Source of the DNA: Achatina immaculata
Lineage: Eukaryota > Mollusca > Gastropoda > Stylommatophora > Achatinidae
Reading direction: 5' to 3'
NCBI GenBank assembly: GCA_009760885.1
Contig: CM019713.1
Location: 79,860,247 to 79,924,246, forward strand
DNA: 64,000 bases
Each line of letters begins with the position of its first letter. The stretch's first letter is position 1. The notes under the pieces are model-generated. The model had not been told where the DNA came from. It was given only the letters and a program-made list of their open reading frames with translations, and searched no databases. Position numbers and translations under genes: made by a program. This document shows positions 35,367 through 47,604 of the stretch, piece by piece.

Positions 35367-36488
35367 TTTATGCTTCATTGATTACACCAGGGCATTTGAC
35401 AAGGTGAATCATAATGAAATTATTAAAATGCTTGAAAACATCAATATAGACGGCAAAAACCTCAGGATTGTAAAACATCTATACTGACAGCAAGAAGCAG
35501 CAGTTTGAGTTGAAAATAGAATTGAAAAATACCAACCTATAAAACAAGGGGTGCGGCAAGGATGTGTACTATCTCCAGACCTTTTACTCTGCATAGCGAG
35601 AATATTCTAAGAACATTCATCACAGAACCAGGCATAAAAATTGGAGGATACAATATTAACAACCTTCGGTATGCTGACGACATAGTACTGATAACTGAGA
35701 ACTAACAAGACCTGCAAAACCTCATGGATAAAGTCGCCAAAGAAAGTGAACAGAAAGGACTTACTTTGAACATCAGAAAGACAGAGACTATGCTTATATC
35801 TAAGAAACAGAATCCACCAGCATGTAGTATTAAACTAAATGGAACTATTCTAAAGCAGGTGCAGAAATTCAAATACCTTGGAGCAGTAATAACTTCAGAT
35901 GGGAAATACAGAACAGAAATTAGGAACAGAATAGGCCAAGCAAAGACTGCATTTCAGAGAATGAGAAACATATTAGCTAACACATCTTTATCAATGAATG
36001 TTAGAAAACGAGTCCTAAAATCCTATATTGAACCTATCTTGTTCTATGGAAGTGAATCATGGACAATAGGCAAGTTTGCACAAAAATCATTGGAAGCAGC
36101 AGAAATGTGTTTTATTAGAAGAATGTTGCGAATCTCCTGGACAGCAAAAATAACTAATGAAGAATGTATGAGAAGAGCTGGAGAGACAAAAAACCTTGTC
36201 AAAAAGATAAGAGAGAGAGACAATGTACTTTCATATGACATGCAATGAGAAGAGGGTGCATTGAAAATATTATAACAACAGGAAAAATAGAAGGAAGAAG
36301 ATCAAGATGAAGACCAAGAGAAATGATACTGGACAGTCTGACAGGATGGTGTGAGAGGAGATCACCAACTGAACTGATGGCCAGCATGAAGGATCGGGTA
36401 CTCTGGAGAAGCATAATAGCCAACGCCAGTCGGCACGACACCTGATGATGATGATGATGATGATGACGATTATGATGATGATGATGAA
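35367..36488 (+). pseudogene. LINE-B second copy, 5'-truncated, inside LINE-C
   Basis: Starts within the RT at the YTRAFDKVNHNEIIKML segment and runs to the (ATG)n tail at 36,440-36,488. It keeps the catalytic pair (RYADDIVLI) that is mutated in the 31-34 kb copy. The longest clean frame is 35,724-36,248. Possible short target duplication TCTT at 35,363-35,366 and 36,489-36,492. Premature stops occur near 35,488 and 35,703. Confidence 0.88.
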
Positions 36489-39430
36489 TCTTGTTTCCAT
36501 TGATACAGATCTGTTGTACAAGATGTTCCTCAATTTCTTGAATGCTGATTTATCATGAACACGTCTGATTTTTATTTCGTTGTTGAATTTCCCATCAGCT
36601 GTTATAAGTGTTCCTAAGTACTTGAATCTATCAACTTATTTCAGTTCTGTGCCATCGATGTTAGTGCTACATTTTGGTGGTATTCTTTTCTTTGAGATGA
36701 CCATCACTTCAGTCTTCTTTTTATTGAGACTGAGACATTTACTTTTACTTTCACGAACCACGATGTCTAGAAGAGCCCGTAGCTCCCATTCACTTGTAGC
36801 AATCAGAACTATGCCGTCTGCATATTTTAAGTTCTTAAGGTTGTACCTGCCAAATGATATTCCTGGCAAGCTCTCTATATGTCTCATTATGTTTTCTCTG
36901 TACAAGGAGAAGAGGTCATGAGAAATAACACATCCTTGTCTCACTCCCAAGTTTATGTCTTGGAATGCTAATATCTGGTTCTCAGCCTCATTGCTGTTGA
37001 TCTTTTCTCTGTGCTTTTCTTAAATTCGTTCTATTTTGTACCTAGTATTTTCCTCAGTCACTTGTTTTCAAAAGTGTCTAATTTCTTGTCTGTTTCTTTA
37101 GTTGATTTTAAGCTTGGAAATCGTGCATAAATGAGGATAGATATCACATTTGAATTGAATAATCTTAACTTGATTTTTATTCTCAATGTAGCTGCCAAGC
37201 TAAGAAAATTAGTTTACCTCATCTGTAGCTGTTAATTCTACGTATATTTTTTCTTCTTGATTAATTAGAAGTTTCATTATTTTTGTTTGGTCGTTGTTAA
37301 TTTCAAGACCTGATTTGCTAGCCAAGGACGACAGGTAATCTGTTTTTCCTGCATCGATTTCCCATTGTCACTGATAAGTGTTATGCCATCTGCAAAATCA
37401 AGATCTTCTAATTGGGTCCCATATACCCAATCAGTGCCGGTTTTACCTTACATCATCTTTTCATTATAAAGGCTATGGCAAATCCAAAAAGGCAAATCGA
37501 AAAGCAAGGGAGAAAATATACATCTTTGTTTCACGCCTGTTTCAAACTGAAAACATTCTCTCATTCCTTCTTCTGTCTTGACTGCACAGACGATATGTAG
37601 AGATCTCTAATGATGTTGACAATTTTAGATGGTATTTCATATAGTCTTAACATTCTCCACAATGAATCTCTTTGTATGCTAACAACTGCCTTTTTAAAGT
37701 CTATAAAGTTCATGATTAATGATTTCTATTTTTCAATATATTCTGATCGAGACTGATTCTCCCTTTTCGAAATCCTGCCTATTCTTCTCTCATTGCAGTA
37801 TCCACTACATCCTTAATTCTATTCAGAATCATTTTACAAAACACTTTTGACAAAACTGATTGTAAGGTTACACCCTTCCAGTTATTGCAGTCACTGAAGT
37901 TGCCTTTTTTTGGGTATTTTAATAATGATTCCTTTTTTCCATTTAGAAATGACCTTTTCTTCTTTCCAAATTTTATTAAACATTCTCTGTGAGTGGCTCA
38001 TGGTGTCACTGTTAATAGCTTTTAACATTTCGACTGTTATTTCATCTTTACCTGCAGTTTTGTTGTTAAAAATTAGATTAACTGCTGTTTCAGTTTCATT
38101 CAGCGCAACTTCATCTATGTTGACTTTTATCCGTGGGACTGGTAAATCGGTTAAAATATTTTTTAGTTCATGTGGGTGTGGTCGATTAAGTATTTCTTGG
38201 AAGTGTTCAGCCCATATTTACATTGGGACTTTACTTGATGTTAATAGGTTGCCTGTTTTTCTAAAAAATGGTCTTTCACTGGAGGTAATAGCACCTGCTA
38301 GCTTCTTGTGTATGTTATACAGAAGTTTGCTGTCTCCTGCTTTTGCTGCATTTTCTGCTTATTTTGCCATATTGTCCATATATTCTAGATTTTGTCTCTT
38401 TTAGCTTAACTTTTTACTTTATTGTCTAGTTCTTTGTATGTTGTTTTTGCCAAAACGTTTCCAAGATCTGTGTTTACATTCAACACGGGTAAATTGGCTG
38501 TTAGTCTTTCATGTATGTATTTACTTGTGTTATCTGATATCCACGCTTTTCTACTTGTTGATTGCAGTCCAGCACTTGCTTTTGCTGCCGTGATTAAGGG
38601 TGTGCTGTATGAACGCCATAATTCGTGTATGTCTGTCTCGTCTACCTCACCGAGTCTGTTAGACATATTTCAATTAATCTTTCTCAATTCTGATTTATTG
38701 TATCAATTCCTTCTTTCCTCATTACTTTTTATACGCCGGTGTTTTCCGTCTTTTCCTGCCTTGGCGTTGAAGTCTTCCATGACAATTAAGATGTCGTGTT
38801 TAGGTACTTTATTGATGAGTTGTTGTAGTTGGTATTATAAATCGTCTTTTATTTCATCATCTGCATCGTTCGTGGATGCATAGAATTGTATGATTGCTAT
38901 TCTTCCGTGCCTTATTTTGTAGCGTGTGCTTATCATACGACTGTTCACTGGATCCCATTCCGTAAGGCTCTTTGCTGCCGCAGATGACATAATTATAACC
39001 ACTCCTTCTTGGTAATTCCCATCCTCTCTGCCGGAATATATTATTAACTGATTTCCGGCGTTATTTTCCCTGCTTCTAGCCATGGCATTTCACTGAAGCC
39101 CAACAGATCCAGGTGATGTCTATCCATTTCATTTATTACCTGAACGGTTTTTGTTGTTGCGGCCAACGTTCTTACACTCCGAAATCCGATTTTTGTTATT
39201 CATTTGGGGCAGATGAATTTTCGTCATTGCGAGCTCCATGCAGACTTGGTGTCCTTGTTGCTCGATTATAACTGTTGCAAGACTCCATAACGGTAGGTTT
39301 TTCCTCATCTACAGTCGCCTCTAGATGGGTCAGGATAAGATTGTTGGTCTCACCCCCAACTCCCGTTTTACGATGTGTGGCGACGTAGAAGACTCATACT
39401 CAACTATGACAGGAAGAGCTTCTGCCATCT
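36489..39430 (-). pseudogene. LINE-C endonuclease-RT main part
   Basis: The minus strand from about 39,430 down holds the 5' region, an endonuclease with ISYSGREDGNYQEGVVIIMS, IIQFYASTNDADDEIKDDLY and DILIVMEDFNAKAG, a linker with LGEVDETDIHELWRSYSTPL, then RT with VRQGCVISHDLFSLYRENIM and LKYADGIVLIATSE. The RT box is YADG, not YADD (GGC instead of GAC, middle base at 36,814), and the endonuclease GDFN motif reads EDFN, so it is inactive besides being frameshifted. It is the outermost and oldest element of the nest. Confidence 0.85.
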
Positions 39431-39609
39431 TTTACGTCATTCAGAACACTCATATTTAATAGACGACAAATAAACATCTAAGAAAAACGCAACTGGTAGA
39501 TAAACAGACAGTAAAAACACCTCTTATACAATCTGTATATTAATCAATATTCCATAAAGAAAAATAATATTAACCAGTGTCTTAAGAATAACATCTAACA
39601 TCTGAGAAC
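39431..39609. other. Intron sequence
   Basis: Short AT-rich stretch between LINE-C and the EGF exon. Nothing recognised. Confidence 0.4.
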
Positions 39610-39735
39610 CTGTGCAAAATTGCCCCTCATGGCCTTCCGTACAGTTACAGTGCCCGGTTATGAAATTACACGTCATGTCACAGTATTTGGAACACTCGCC
39701 CTGGCAAAGAAGTCCGAATGTTCCAGGCTTGCATT
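39610..39735 (-). CDS. EGF-like exon (8 cysteines) of a multi-EGF receptor
   Basis: A 126-bp minus-strand exon with acceptor TTCCTTACAG/AA before 39,735 and donor GCACAG/GTTCTC after 39,610, phase 1-1. The single module runs CKPGTFGLLCQGECSKYC to CTEGHEGQFC, with eight cysteines. The phase matches the other EGF exons, and it sits between exons 15.8 kb downstream and 15.4 kb upstream. The long introns are filled with LINE nests. Joining to the same gene is inferred from strand and phase. Confidence 0.82.
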
Positions 39736-40169
39736 CTGTAAGGAAGGGAAGTAAGAGGTACCTGTGTGTTAACGTTCTTATATGGAAAAAGTAGAGTTCT
39801 GAATCATTTCGTATCAAAGGAGAGCTGTATATAAGTCGGGACCGCCATCTTATATGCTATAAACTTTTATTTGTTTTATGAATAAAAAAAACAATACGTA
39901 GTCCCAAATTCAATAATGCAGCAATAGACTACAGCCGTGTCAGCACACTTAGTGATTCAATAAGTGTGATCTGGAAGGTCGAGGCAGGTTCTGTACGCAG
40001 GCAGCGGCTTGAGTCATTGCAGAATCAACCATTTGCAGTCACCTTCATCTATATCCCTGCGCACGGGGTATACAGTTAAATGAGAGAGAGCTGACAGCCT
40101 GACTGATATTTATAGTCCACAGTGAGATAGACAGAGTGGACGTCTTCGATGCCAGTGAGTCTACATCGC
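39736..40169. other. Intron-like sequence, nothing recognised
   Basis: No repeat or gene recognised. Confidence 0.35.
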
Positions 40170-40335
40170 ATCTTACATTTTACATCTTTCCTGTGCCGTT
40201 AAAGGTCACGTAGGCCTCGAATTGTAATTCGCCAAGTTTTCCTGTTTTCGGCGAGTTTTTCAACCTCAGCAAGGGATTTTATGTCTACTAACTTTGCCTC
40301 TTTAGAGATTCACGTGGTCGGTCACTATCTACATC
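40170..40335 (-). mobile_element. LINE-F 3' fragment
   Basis: Matches 17,545-17,690 (CTTTCCTGTGCCGTTAAAGG, CGCCAAGTTTTCCTGTTTTC). 5'-truncated; preceded by TTACATTTTACATC tail-like text. Confidence 0.75.
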
Positions 40336-41264
40336 GCTGCTTAGAATGAAAAAGCTAAGAACACAGATCAGGCACGACCAGTAACGGGAGGCGTACTAGA
40401 CATGCGATACAACTTGTAAACAAACACAGGACAAGCACTATCAACCACAGGACGCTGATAGATATGTTGAGAGGAGTGGGGGAGGGGGTAGGGAGATCTG
40501 ACCACCCATGGACATGTCCGGAGTTCAATGATGATGATCCAGACCATAAATCATAAACTATAATTACTAGACCACAGAACATTACATCATGGTATACAGA
40601 ATATGAAATATGAAATCAGAATTTCACCACTTAAAATCTTCATCTCCGACTATGAAAATATTGTCAGTAAAACATTAAAATAAAATTAAAATGAAACCCT
40701 GTCTATGTTTAAACAGACTGGCGTTCTGCCAAGATAGACAGGTAATGTTCACAGACAAAACAAAAAAGAGATTGCGGGGCCAGATGATCAGGATAGTATG
40801 ACAGTACAGTAAAAGAGGATGGCAAGACAAAATGACAAGACAGGACAGTAAGATGGGATGATAAGACAAAATGGTAAGATACAATCGTCAGAAAATAAGG
40901 ACAAGATTGTGAGAAAGTGCAGAATGAGTCAAGAATGTGAGAAACACGTTTGTGAAAGATAGTATGATGTAGAGGTAAAACAAGAAAATTAGATAAAGTT
41001 GTAAGAGAAGAAGATACATTAACAACCTGCAGGAACAAAGCAGAACAAAAAAGTTTGATAGACAGGACAAAGACTGACATTTAAATAACAAGAAGAAAGC
41101 TGTTAAATAGAACAAAACATTATAGCCACATATGAGAACTTCAGATGTTCATCTTGTTTAACAAGACAAAGTATTACTAAACTTACATCATAAGCATTTT
41201 ATTTTTCTCAAAAATAGTAAAAATACAGAAATATTAATTTGATTTAAACTATAAAAAACCGCAT
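40336..41264. other. Purine-rich low-complexity region
   Basis: From about 40,700 to 41,100 there are loose repeats of GACAAGACAGGACAGTAAGA type. No gene. Confidence 0.4.
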
Positions 41265-41520
41265 CCCCTGTGGCAATGTTTTCCAAAGTGGGCGCTCTCT
41301 CACGGGCGTTGGAAAGAACTGGAGGGGGCGGTGAATGAAAAGTGTCAATAGAGGGCCATTACAAGAAAATGGGCAGTAAGAGGGCGTTGAGGGAAAAGAA
41401 GTTCAGGCTGGGGCAGTAATGCCTTCCTTTGATAGTCTAAAGTGTTTGAAGGTTGCAGGGCGCTACAAAAGACTCTACCGAAAGTAAAGATCCGTACATT
41501 AGCTGCCGCCAGGGGATGCG
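41265..41520. mobile_element. Possible hAT-type transposon end
   Basis: TTTTCCAAAGTGGGCGCTCT and GGCGTTGGAAAGAACTGG then GGGGGCGGTGAATG resemble terminal regions of hAT-family non-autonomous elements as I remember them. I could not find a matching inverted end or an 8-bp duplication. Confidence 0.25.
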
Positions 41521-43286
41521 TAGGCTGATCTATCACTAGCGGAACATCGATTCTGAGAGTCGAGAATAACAAACGCTATCAACAGCGCCACAAGCAACAA
41601 AGAAATGTAGACAATATAGTGTGGAATATCTGGAATATGGATTTATAACAGAACCAAACAACAAACAGCAACCATTCGGTCTATTATGTGAATACAAATC
41701 TTTTCAAATAAAACCATGAAAACTTCTAGGCTAAATGAATAATTCAAAAAAATGCATTCCAACACATCAGAGAAAAAATTAGTTTATTTTCAATGACTTT
41801 GAGAGCACTCTAAGAAACGGAAAACTCAGCGATATGTTTATTAGCAATTTACAAACATTCAGTGATTGCTAGATGTGGTAAGCCTCATAGAACTGGAGAG
41901 CAACTCATTGTGTTAATTAGGAGAGGTTCTGCATAAAGCTTTACACAAATATCATATTACAGCTATTTCTCACAGTAGTAAATCTAAAATAATATGTCGC
42001 TGGAACTGAGTACTAACGTGTCAACACGGCACCAATTAAATTCGTATCTCGTCTTGTTAACTTAAGAGGTATTGCTGTTGTATAGAAAGTATCTAGTTGG
42101 AGAACAATTATATCTAATTTACTCTCAGGATCAACTTTACTGGATTGATCTATGAATCTTGTTTTGTTTCTCTAGTATACACTAAGAAACACATAATGCC
42201 CCAGGCTCTCTCCTTGTTCCCAATAGACGACCACAGAGCAATTAGATTTCAATTTTCAGCCTTACTATTTAGCAATAATACAAGTATTTAGGAATATGCA
42301 AGAGTGTAGGTTCAAATTCAAGACATAACTTTTAGTGTTTGAGAAGATGAGTGTTGATATGGATGGAGAATGAGATGAAGGCGCGAGGCTTGACTAGAAT
42401 ATAAATATGATTCCCGAAGTGATTACGGATTTGGGAAGACACCACCAGCAAAATTAAAAATAAAACATTTTCATACTCACAAGATCGATGAAAACTTCCC
42501 ACAAATTAACGGATTCCAAAAATCATAAATCACAGGTTATTCCTAATTAACAAATAAGAACTAATTGTCCTCCTGAACAGGATATTACTACACTGAAGAC
42601 TACATTACACACTTCTGTTACAATCTAGCTGCACAAAAATAGACTCTACACTTCAAAATCTAGAACATAACTAACTTGACAACAATTTTCCCGGCTACAT
42701 CTTCCTTTGAACTTTACTCACCCCAAAAAAACCTACCACAAACAGTAATATCCCGAGAATTCCCTCTAACGGTGAATTAAAGCTACCTTACTTAAACATC
42801 CCGTTAAACTACCACTATGTGATTACAGTTTTCCCGCTGTTTACACATTCAGGCTACTACCATATTAACGTGAAAGTATGTGATATTTACAAGCGGAAAT
42901 TTTGTTATTAGTTCAGATCCAAGGGATTAAATCTTACGTGACTCTACTATAATTACTAATTATATTCCTTTGATCAGCAGAAATCATCACAGCAGCATTT
43001 ACATGTGGTAAAATACTGCTACAGTATCCCTCCTCCCCCGAGGTAGAAATTTGCTGGGCAAAAATATATCTCTCGTATAATATCTTCTGTCAGAAGTAGT
43101 AATAATGTCACTCCAAATGTGAGAAATAATGCAAATTATACTCAAAATACTCGTCCTAAAAGTGATATGTGTAACCGCAAAAATGTGTACAATATAGGAC
43201 GCAAAACACTCTGTGGTGCTAATAAAATATATATACATATTTACAGCAATTTTTCCAAGCTCTATATTTCACAGCATATTTAAAGC
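41521..43286. other. No recognisable gene
   Basis: AT-rich. CACGGCACCAATTAAAT at 42,030-42,050 echoes the site at 2,073 but has no clear context. Nothing else recognised. Confidence 0.3.
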
Positions 43287-43297
43287 TATAGGAATAT

Positions 43298-43366
43298 CTT
43301 ATCTTATATCTTATATCCTTCCCGTGCCGTTAAACGTCATATAGGGCTCGCAAAGTAGTTCGCCAA
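43298..43366 (-). mobile_element. 69-bp LINE-F 3' end with 11-bp target duplication
   Basis: TATAAGATATAAG-type tail (plus: CTTATCTTATATCTTATATC) followed by CCCGTGCCGTTAAACGTCAT and CGCAAAGTAGTTCGCCAA, the terminal 70 bp of LINE-F. TATAGGAATAT occurs at 43,287-43,297 and 43,367-43,377. This is an extremely truncated retroposition. Confidence 0.85.
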
Positions 43367-43422
43367 TATAGGAATATAGGGCAGGAGAAAAGGGTGTACT
43401 ACTTACAAATAAAAATATCCAT

Positions 43423-43734
43423 CTAGTGTCTAAGTATGCTTGTGGAAATGTACTCAACAATTTCCAAATATACAGATGGAGGAGCAATGGGATCTATGAT
43501 ACTGATCACAACATGGTTAGTACACTGCTTCTTCTCATCTAACTCGAGATAACTGAACTTCTGCATACGGGCCCTGTGAACCACTTTCTTATTAAAGTGG
43601 TCAAGGTCCATACCCTCGAGTATCTCTCCTATCGCTACAACTAGCTTACTAACCGAGACGTACAAGTGATCAGTCTTTGAATCGCAATCGGCACTAGTCG
43701 AAGTCTCATCAGGAACTGTTGTAACAACAATCAT
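43423..43734 (-). other. Unrecognised 103-codon open frame
   Basis: Begins MIVVTTVPDETSTSADCDSK and ends IVEYISTSILRH. It is acidic to mixed with no repeat structure, and stays open while neighbouring frames do not. It could be the C-terminal part of an LTR-element protein or an exon, but I recognise no domain and see no convincing splice sites. Confidence 0.25.
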
Positions 43735-43759
43735 AACCCCTCTCCAATAAGCTCCATTC

Positions 43760-44048
43760 CCTTCTCAGTTGTTACTCATAATCCACAATCTTCTGATAGC
43801 ACATCATTACAAGCCGCATACCAAACTATAACCATCTATTTCACTTTCTCCTAGCTAGGTTAACACTATATCATTTTCTTTCCTCTCCACGGTTTCCCCA
43901 TCCACCGTGCTCATTTACGACCCACCCATCACACATCACAAGCCTCCATTCAAATATTTTCTACGTTCCACCATGCACATTTCTGACACACAGCGTCAGA
44001 CAAGCCACATCTACTTACAAGTTACAGCTAAGTGCCTTATGCATTTGG
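43760..44048. repeat. Dispersed repeat G, copy 3 (partial)
   Basis: Shares CTTACAAGTTACAGCTAAGTG and the preceding CACACA/CATCTACT text with the other G copies. It abuts the gypsy pol remnant. Confidence 0.5.
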
Positions 44049-44094
44049 CACCAGATCTGTGAATAAGAGAAGCAGAACCTATCCCCGGGCATAA

Positions 44095-45627
44095 AGAACA
44101 AAAAACCGATCTACTTTCTGTCTCACAAAAACTAAGGAATTCATGTAAATAGTTCACGGTAGAAAAAGAATGCTATGCAATTTATTACCCTCTACAGAAC
44201 TTGATTATTACTTACATAAAGCCTCATGTGTTCTTAAAACAGATCATATGCACAGAAATATCTCCTAGAAACGCCAATGCAAAACAGGAAGGTGCAGACA
44301 TGGACTCTCAGGATCACGGGATACAATTGTAGAATAGAGTATGTGCGAGGACCGGAAGCCACATGTGCTGACTTACCAAGTCGTTCTCCACCGGAAGGGG
44401 AACAAGTAAACAAGGAAGAGAACATTCCTGAAATTAATGATCACGCGCTTCAGACACACACATTCAATTCTAACCCATTTCAGCCACAAGAGTATGCCAG
44501 GTACAAGTCCCCATTAAAGATTCGCGAGAGATAGCCAAGTGGGATGAGATCTATGTAATAGCGGAACAGGAAATATAAGCTAGTATTAAGAAGACAAAGG
44601 ACGACCTAAAGGCACACAAAGCAGGTAGGACAACACGTAGCAAGTGTATGATTGTTGATCAGGTAGTGTACTTTATCTCTAACTCAACGAACCCCAACAG
44701 TATCATGAAGGACCGGGTCACATGGGCATAGACAAAGTATTTTATGTTATCAGAAATAAATATTATTGGCCGAATCTCTGGAAGGCGGTGTACGCACATG
44801 CCAGTGGATGCCTGATATGTAAGACCTGAAAGCTGAAATTACAAGACGCTCCACTCCAGGAAACTGATATCCCCCAGTACAGCATAGCAAAAGTAAGTGT
44901 AGATGTTTCAGGACAATATTCCACCCCCACCCCCCCCCCCCCACCCCCCGTGGGTCAGGAAATAAATATATAGTTCATTTTGTGGATCACTATAGTCTTT
45001 GGCCAGAATGTTTTCCTGTGCCAGATAGGTCTAGCGAAACAATTGCTAACTTGCTAATCGAAGAATTTATCCCATGTCACTGATGTCCTTAGAACTGGTA
45101 TCTGACAATGGACCAGAGAAAATAGGGCAAGCAATGAAATAAACATTGGAGAGAATGAATATTCATTACGTGACTACATCATTTTACAGACCAGAGAGCA
45201 ATGATAGAAACGAGAGACAGCATAGAATGTTGCAAGACATATTATCGAAGAAGGCGGCAGACAACCCTTCAAATTGAGACATGCATTTACATTCGACTCT
45301 AGCAGCAATTAGAATGAATCGTAATGAGAGGCCAAAATGTTCCCTTTTTACCTCCTATACACCAGACACCCAGTACTGCCACGAGACAATCTCCTTAAAC
45401 CGAGGCGTGAGTACACAGAAGAACCTTCACACGAGATCTCGTTGCAGGAACAACAAAAGGCGTTTCTCACCATATATAGAAAAAGAAAGAAGGCAAGGAA
45501 AAGACAGAAGACACATGCGGATAAATGTGCAAATCTATTGAGTGAAAGATAGGGGACAAGGTATTTTATAGAAACCACCACAGAACGTCGAAACTGTATA
45601 GCAGATGGAAGCTATGTAGCATGGCCT
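44095..45627 (+). pseudogene. Ty3/gypsy-like pol: RNase H end and integrase
   Basis: Broken plus-strand frames read RNase H text (FTVEKECYAIYYPLQNL, CVLKTDH, NRKVQTWTLRITGYNC, RGPEATCADLPSRS). Next come the integrase zinc-binding segment (PGHMGID, YYWPNLWKAVYAHASGCLIC) and the integrase core (VSVDVSGQ, FVDHYSLWPECFPV, LELVSDNGPE, YVTTSFYRPESNDRNERQHR). A host-gag-like tail follows (RTSKLYSRWK). The DDE carboxylates are partly visible (VDVSG, SDNGPE) but stops are frequent. A candidate solo LTR interrupts it at 45,628; it resumes at 47,123. A sibling pol lies on the minus strand at 52.5-53.2 kb. Confidence 0.85.
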
Positions 45628-47122
45628 TGTAAGTAACGAATATTGTTGTTGTTATTATTATTATTATTAATGAATATGATTATGAACATATACTGTAAAG
45701 AAAATAGTATCATCGAATAGCGATAGAGAAAAATGGAGAGGAAAGGAAGAGAAAGGTATAGAAATTCCATGACACTAGAACAAGAAGCGGACAAAAGTAA
45801 ACAGTGGAAACAGTGAATAGAAAAAGACGAGAATCAATGACGCTGAGATTTAGGTCATACAAAGGAAGGACGCCAGAAAGTAGGATGGTCCAGTGATAAC
45901 AAAGCAGTGGCTGGACGTTGACACGAGTAAACAAAATAGAACAGACGAATAGAAAAGGCAGACACAATGAAAAGCGAGGACACAATAAAACACCTGGCAT
46001 GAAATAGCAAGATAATGACTTAGGTAAATAACAATTGTATGGACAAAGTTGACATTTTGACACCTCTTAGGTGACGCGCGTTAGGACGCGATTGGACACG
46101 GTTTTTAAATAAAGGCGTCACCAACTGGGCCATCTGATCAATTAAATATTTATTTTTTAGACAATTAACTTTGATAAGTCACGGGGCAGTTTGAATGACG
46201 GACAATCAGAACGCTTATAGGAACCTATGGATGTATGAAGGATGGAACCAAAATACTTTTTTGGTTAATCCATCAAGCTGGACTTGAAGATAAAAAGACG
46301 TGCTAAAAAACGAAGAAGAAAAAACCACGAATAAAAACCAAGAACGAAGCGGAACCAAGAAGGAAGAGAGGAACGAAGAAGAGAGAAGAACCAAGAAAGA
46401 AGAAGTAGAGTAGAGGAGACAGAGGACGGAGCCCCGAAGACAGAGGAACAAGGACGGTCAGTGAACTGAGTCCGGTCCAGATAAGAGAAGAAGAGAAGGA
46501 CAGACAATCAGAGAAGAACAGCAGAAGAAGAACACACGCCAGAGAAGACACGAGAGAGAAAGGAGATGCAGGCAACGACAGTTGGAATAGATGGACAATT
46601 AGAGAAATAGATACTCAGGAAAAGCAGTCTTGCAGAAGTAGTTCTAGGCCAGATTGAAGTTATGTTTCAAATGATCCAAGGGATTATGAAGAATTGACAC
46701 TTTTGAAACTTCGAGTACAGTGATTTTAGACGAGAAACTAGTTGACTACGTATTGCATACCTGATATAATACTTAGTTAGAAAATGTTCTCATATTAAGT
46801 GTAGAATATTGTGAATTTGAGAAATTGAGAAATGCTGCATGTAGAATATGATAGAGTTTGATATTGTGTCAAATGATTAGGTGTTTCAATTCAAGTGGTG
46901 ATATCAACAATACATCATGAATTTATTTGTTAGGATTAAATAATAATGTGAACAGTTCATCGGACTTGCTCTGGTCGAACGAATATTGTAATGTTTGTGA
47001 AACATATGATGTGTTAATCGAAGAGCAATTGTAAGATTAAGTACTATAGAACTATCCTATAATATGGAACTATTTCACAATAATATGATAATTCACACCA
47101 TTACATTGTTATATCTATACCA
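45628..47122 (+). mobile_element. Candidate solo LTR E, copy 2, inside gypsy pol
   Basis: Starts TGTAAGTAACGAATATTG with a following TTATTATT tract and ends ATACCA, that is TG...CA. It splits the gypsy reading between SRWKLCSMAL and LVEKLTPVTYTI. The start resembles 51,580 (TGTAAGTTAGGATTATTG). Internal blocks AGAAGTAGTTCTAGG and TTTTGAAAC are shared with copies at 26.4-27.2 kb and 51.6-52.4 kb. No protein inside. A clean 4-6 bp target duplication was not found. Confidence 0.55.
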
Positions 47123-47604
47123 TACATTAGTGGAGAAACTAACCCCAGTTACGTATACAATAAAGAATCAACTAAAGGGATACACGTTGAAAACACTAGA
47201 GAAATACTTACGTTTAATAGAAACAGATTATGTGATCCCACCCACTGCTTCCAAACGGAGGAAGTTAACTTATATAGCAGCTCCAGAAGATGAGGATGAG
47301 GAGATGAACGGCGTGGAAGACTCTACCCCACACACGGACACCGAGATAGACCCCGTTAATGGCACACACAGCAGTTACAAAGGAAGGAACAAACTGAAAA
47401 GAGACTCCGAAACTGGAAAGCCCACTTCTGTAAACGTGGCCCATTGTACAAAACAAAACAGGAAGGCTGTTATAAACATTCCTAGGAGTCATGAGTCGGG
47501 GCCAACAGACTCAGCAGATCAAAGAATAATGCCACAAGTAACAATCAGTTACACTATTATCAGACACCATTACCTGCGACTGTGAGACTGAGTCGTATGA
47601 ATCG
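47123..47604 (+). pseudogene. Gypsy-like pol C-terminal region
   Basis: Reads LVEKLTPVTYTIKNQLKG and TLEKYLRLIETDYVIPPT, the segment that follows integrase in many gypsy elements. A charged tail follows (KRRKLTYIAAPEDEDEEMNG). After a frameshift near 47,545 it continues CDCETESYESDSNTISYM and runs straight into the 48-bp array, so the first repeat unit is in the same frame as the pol tail. Confidence 0.75.

Noticed and set aside
45710..46575. Overlapping Phe/Leu/Ser-rich minus-strand open frames
   Set aside because: Same composition effect within the candidate LTR E. Several overlapping frames look alike and none has a domain.
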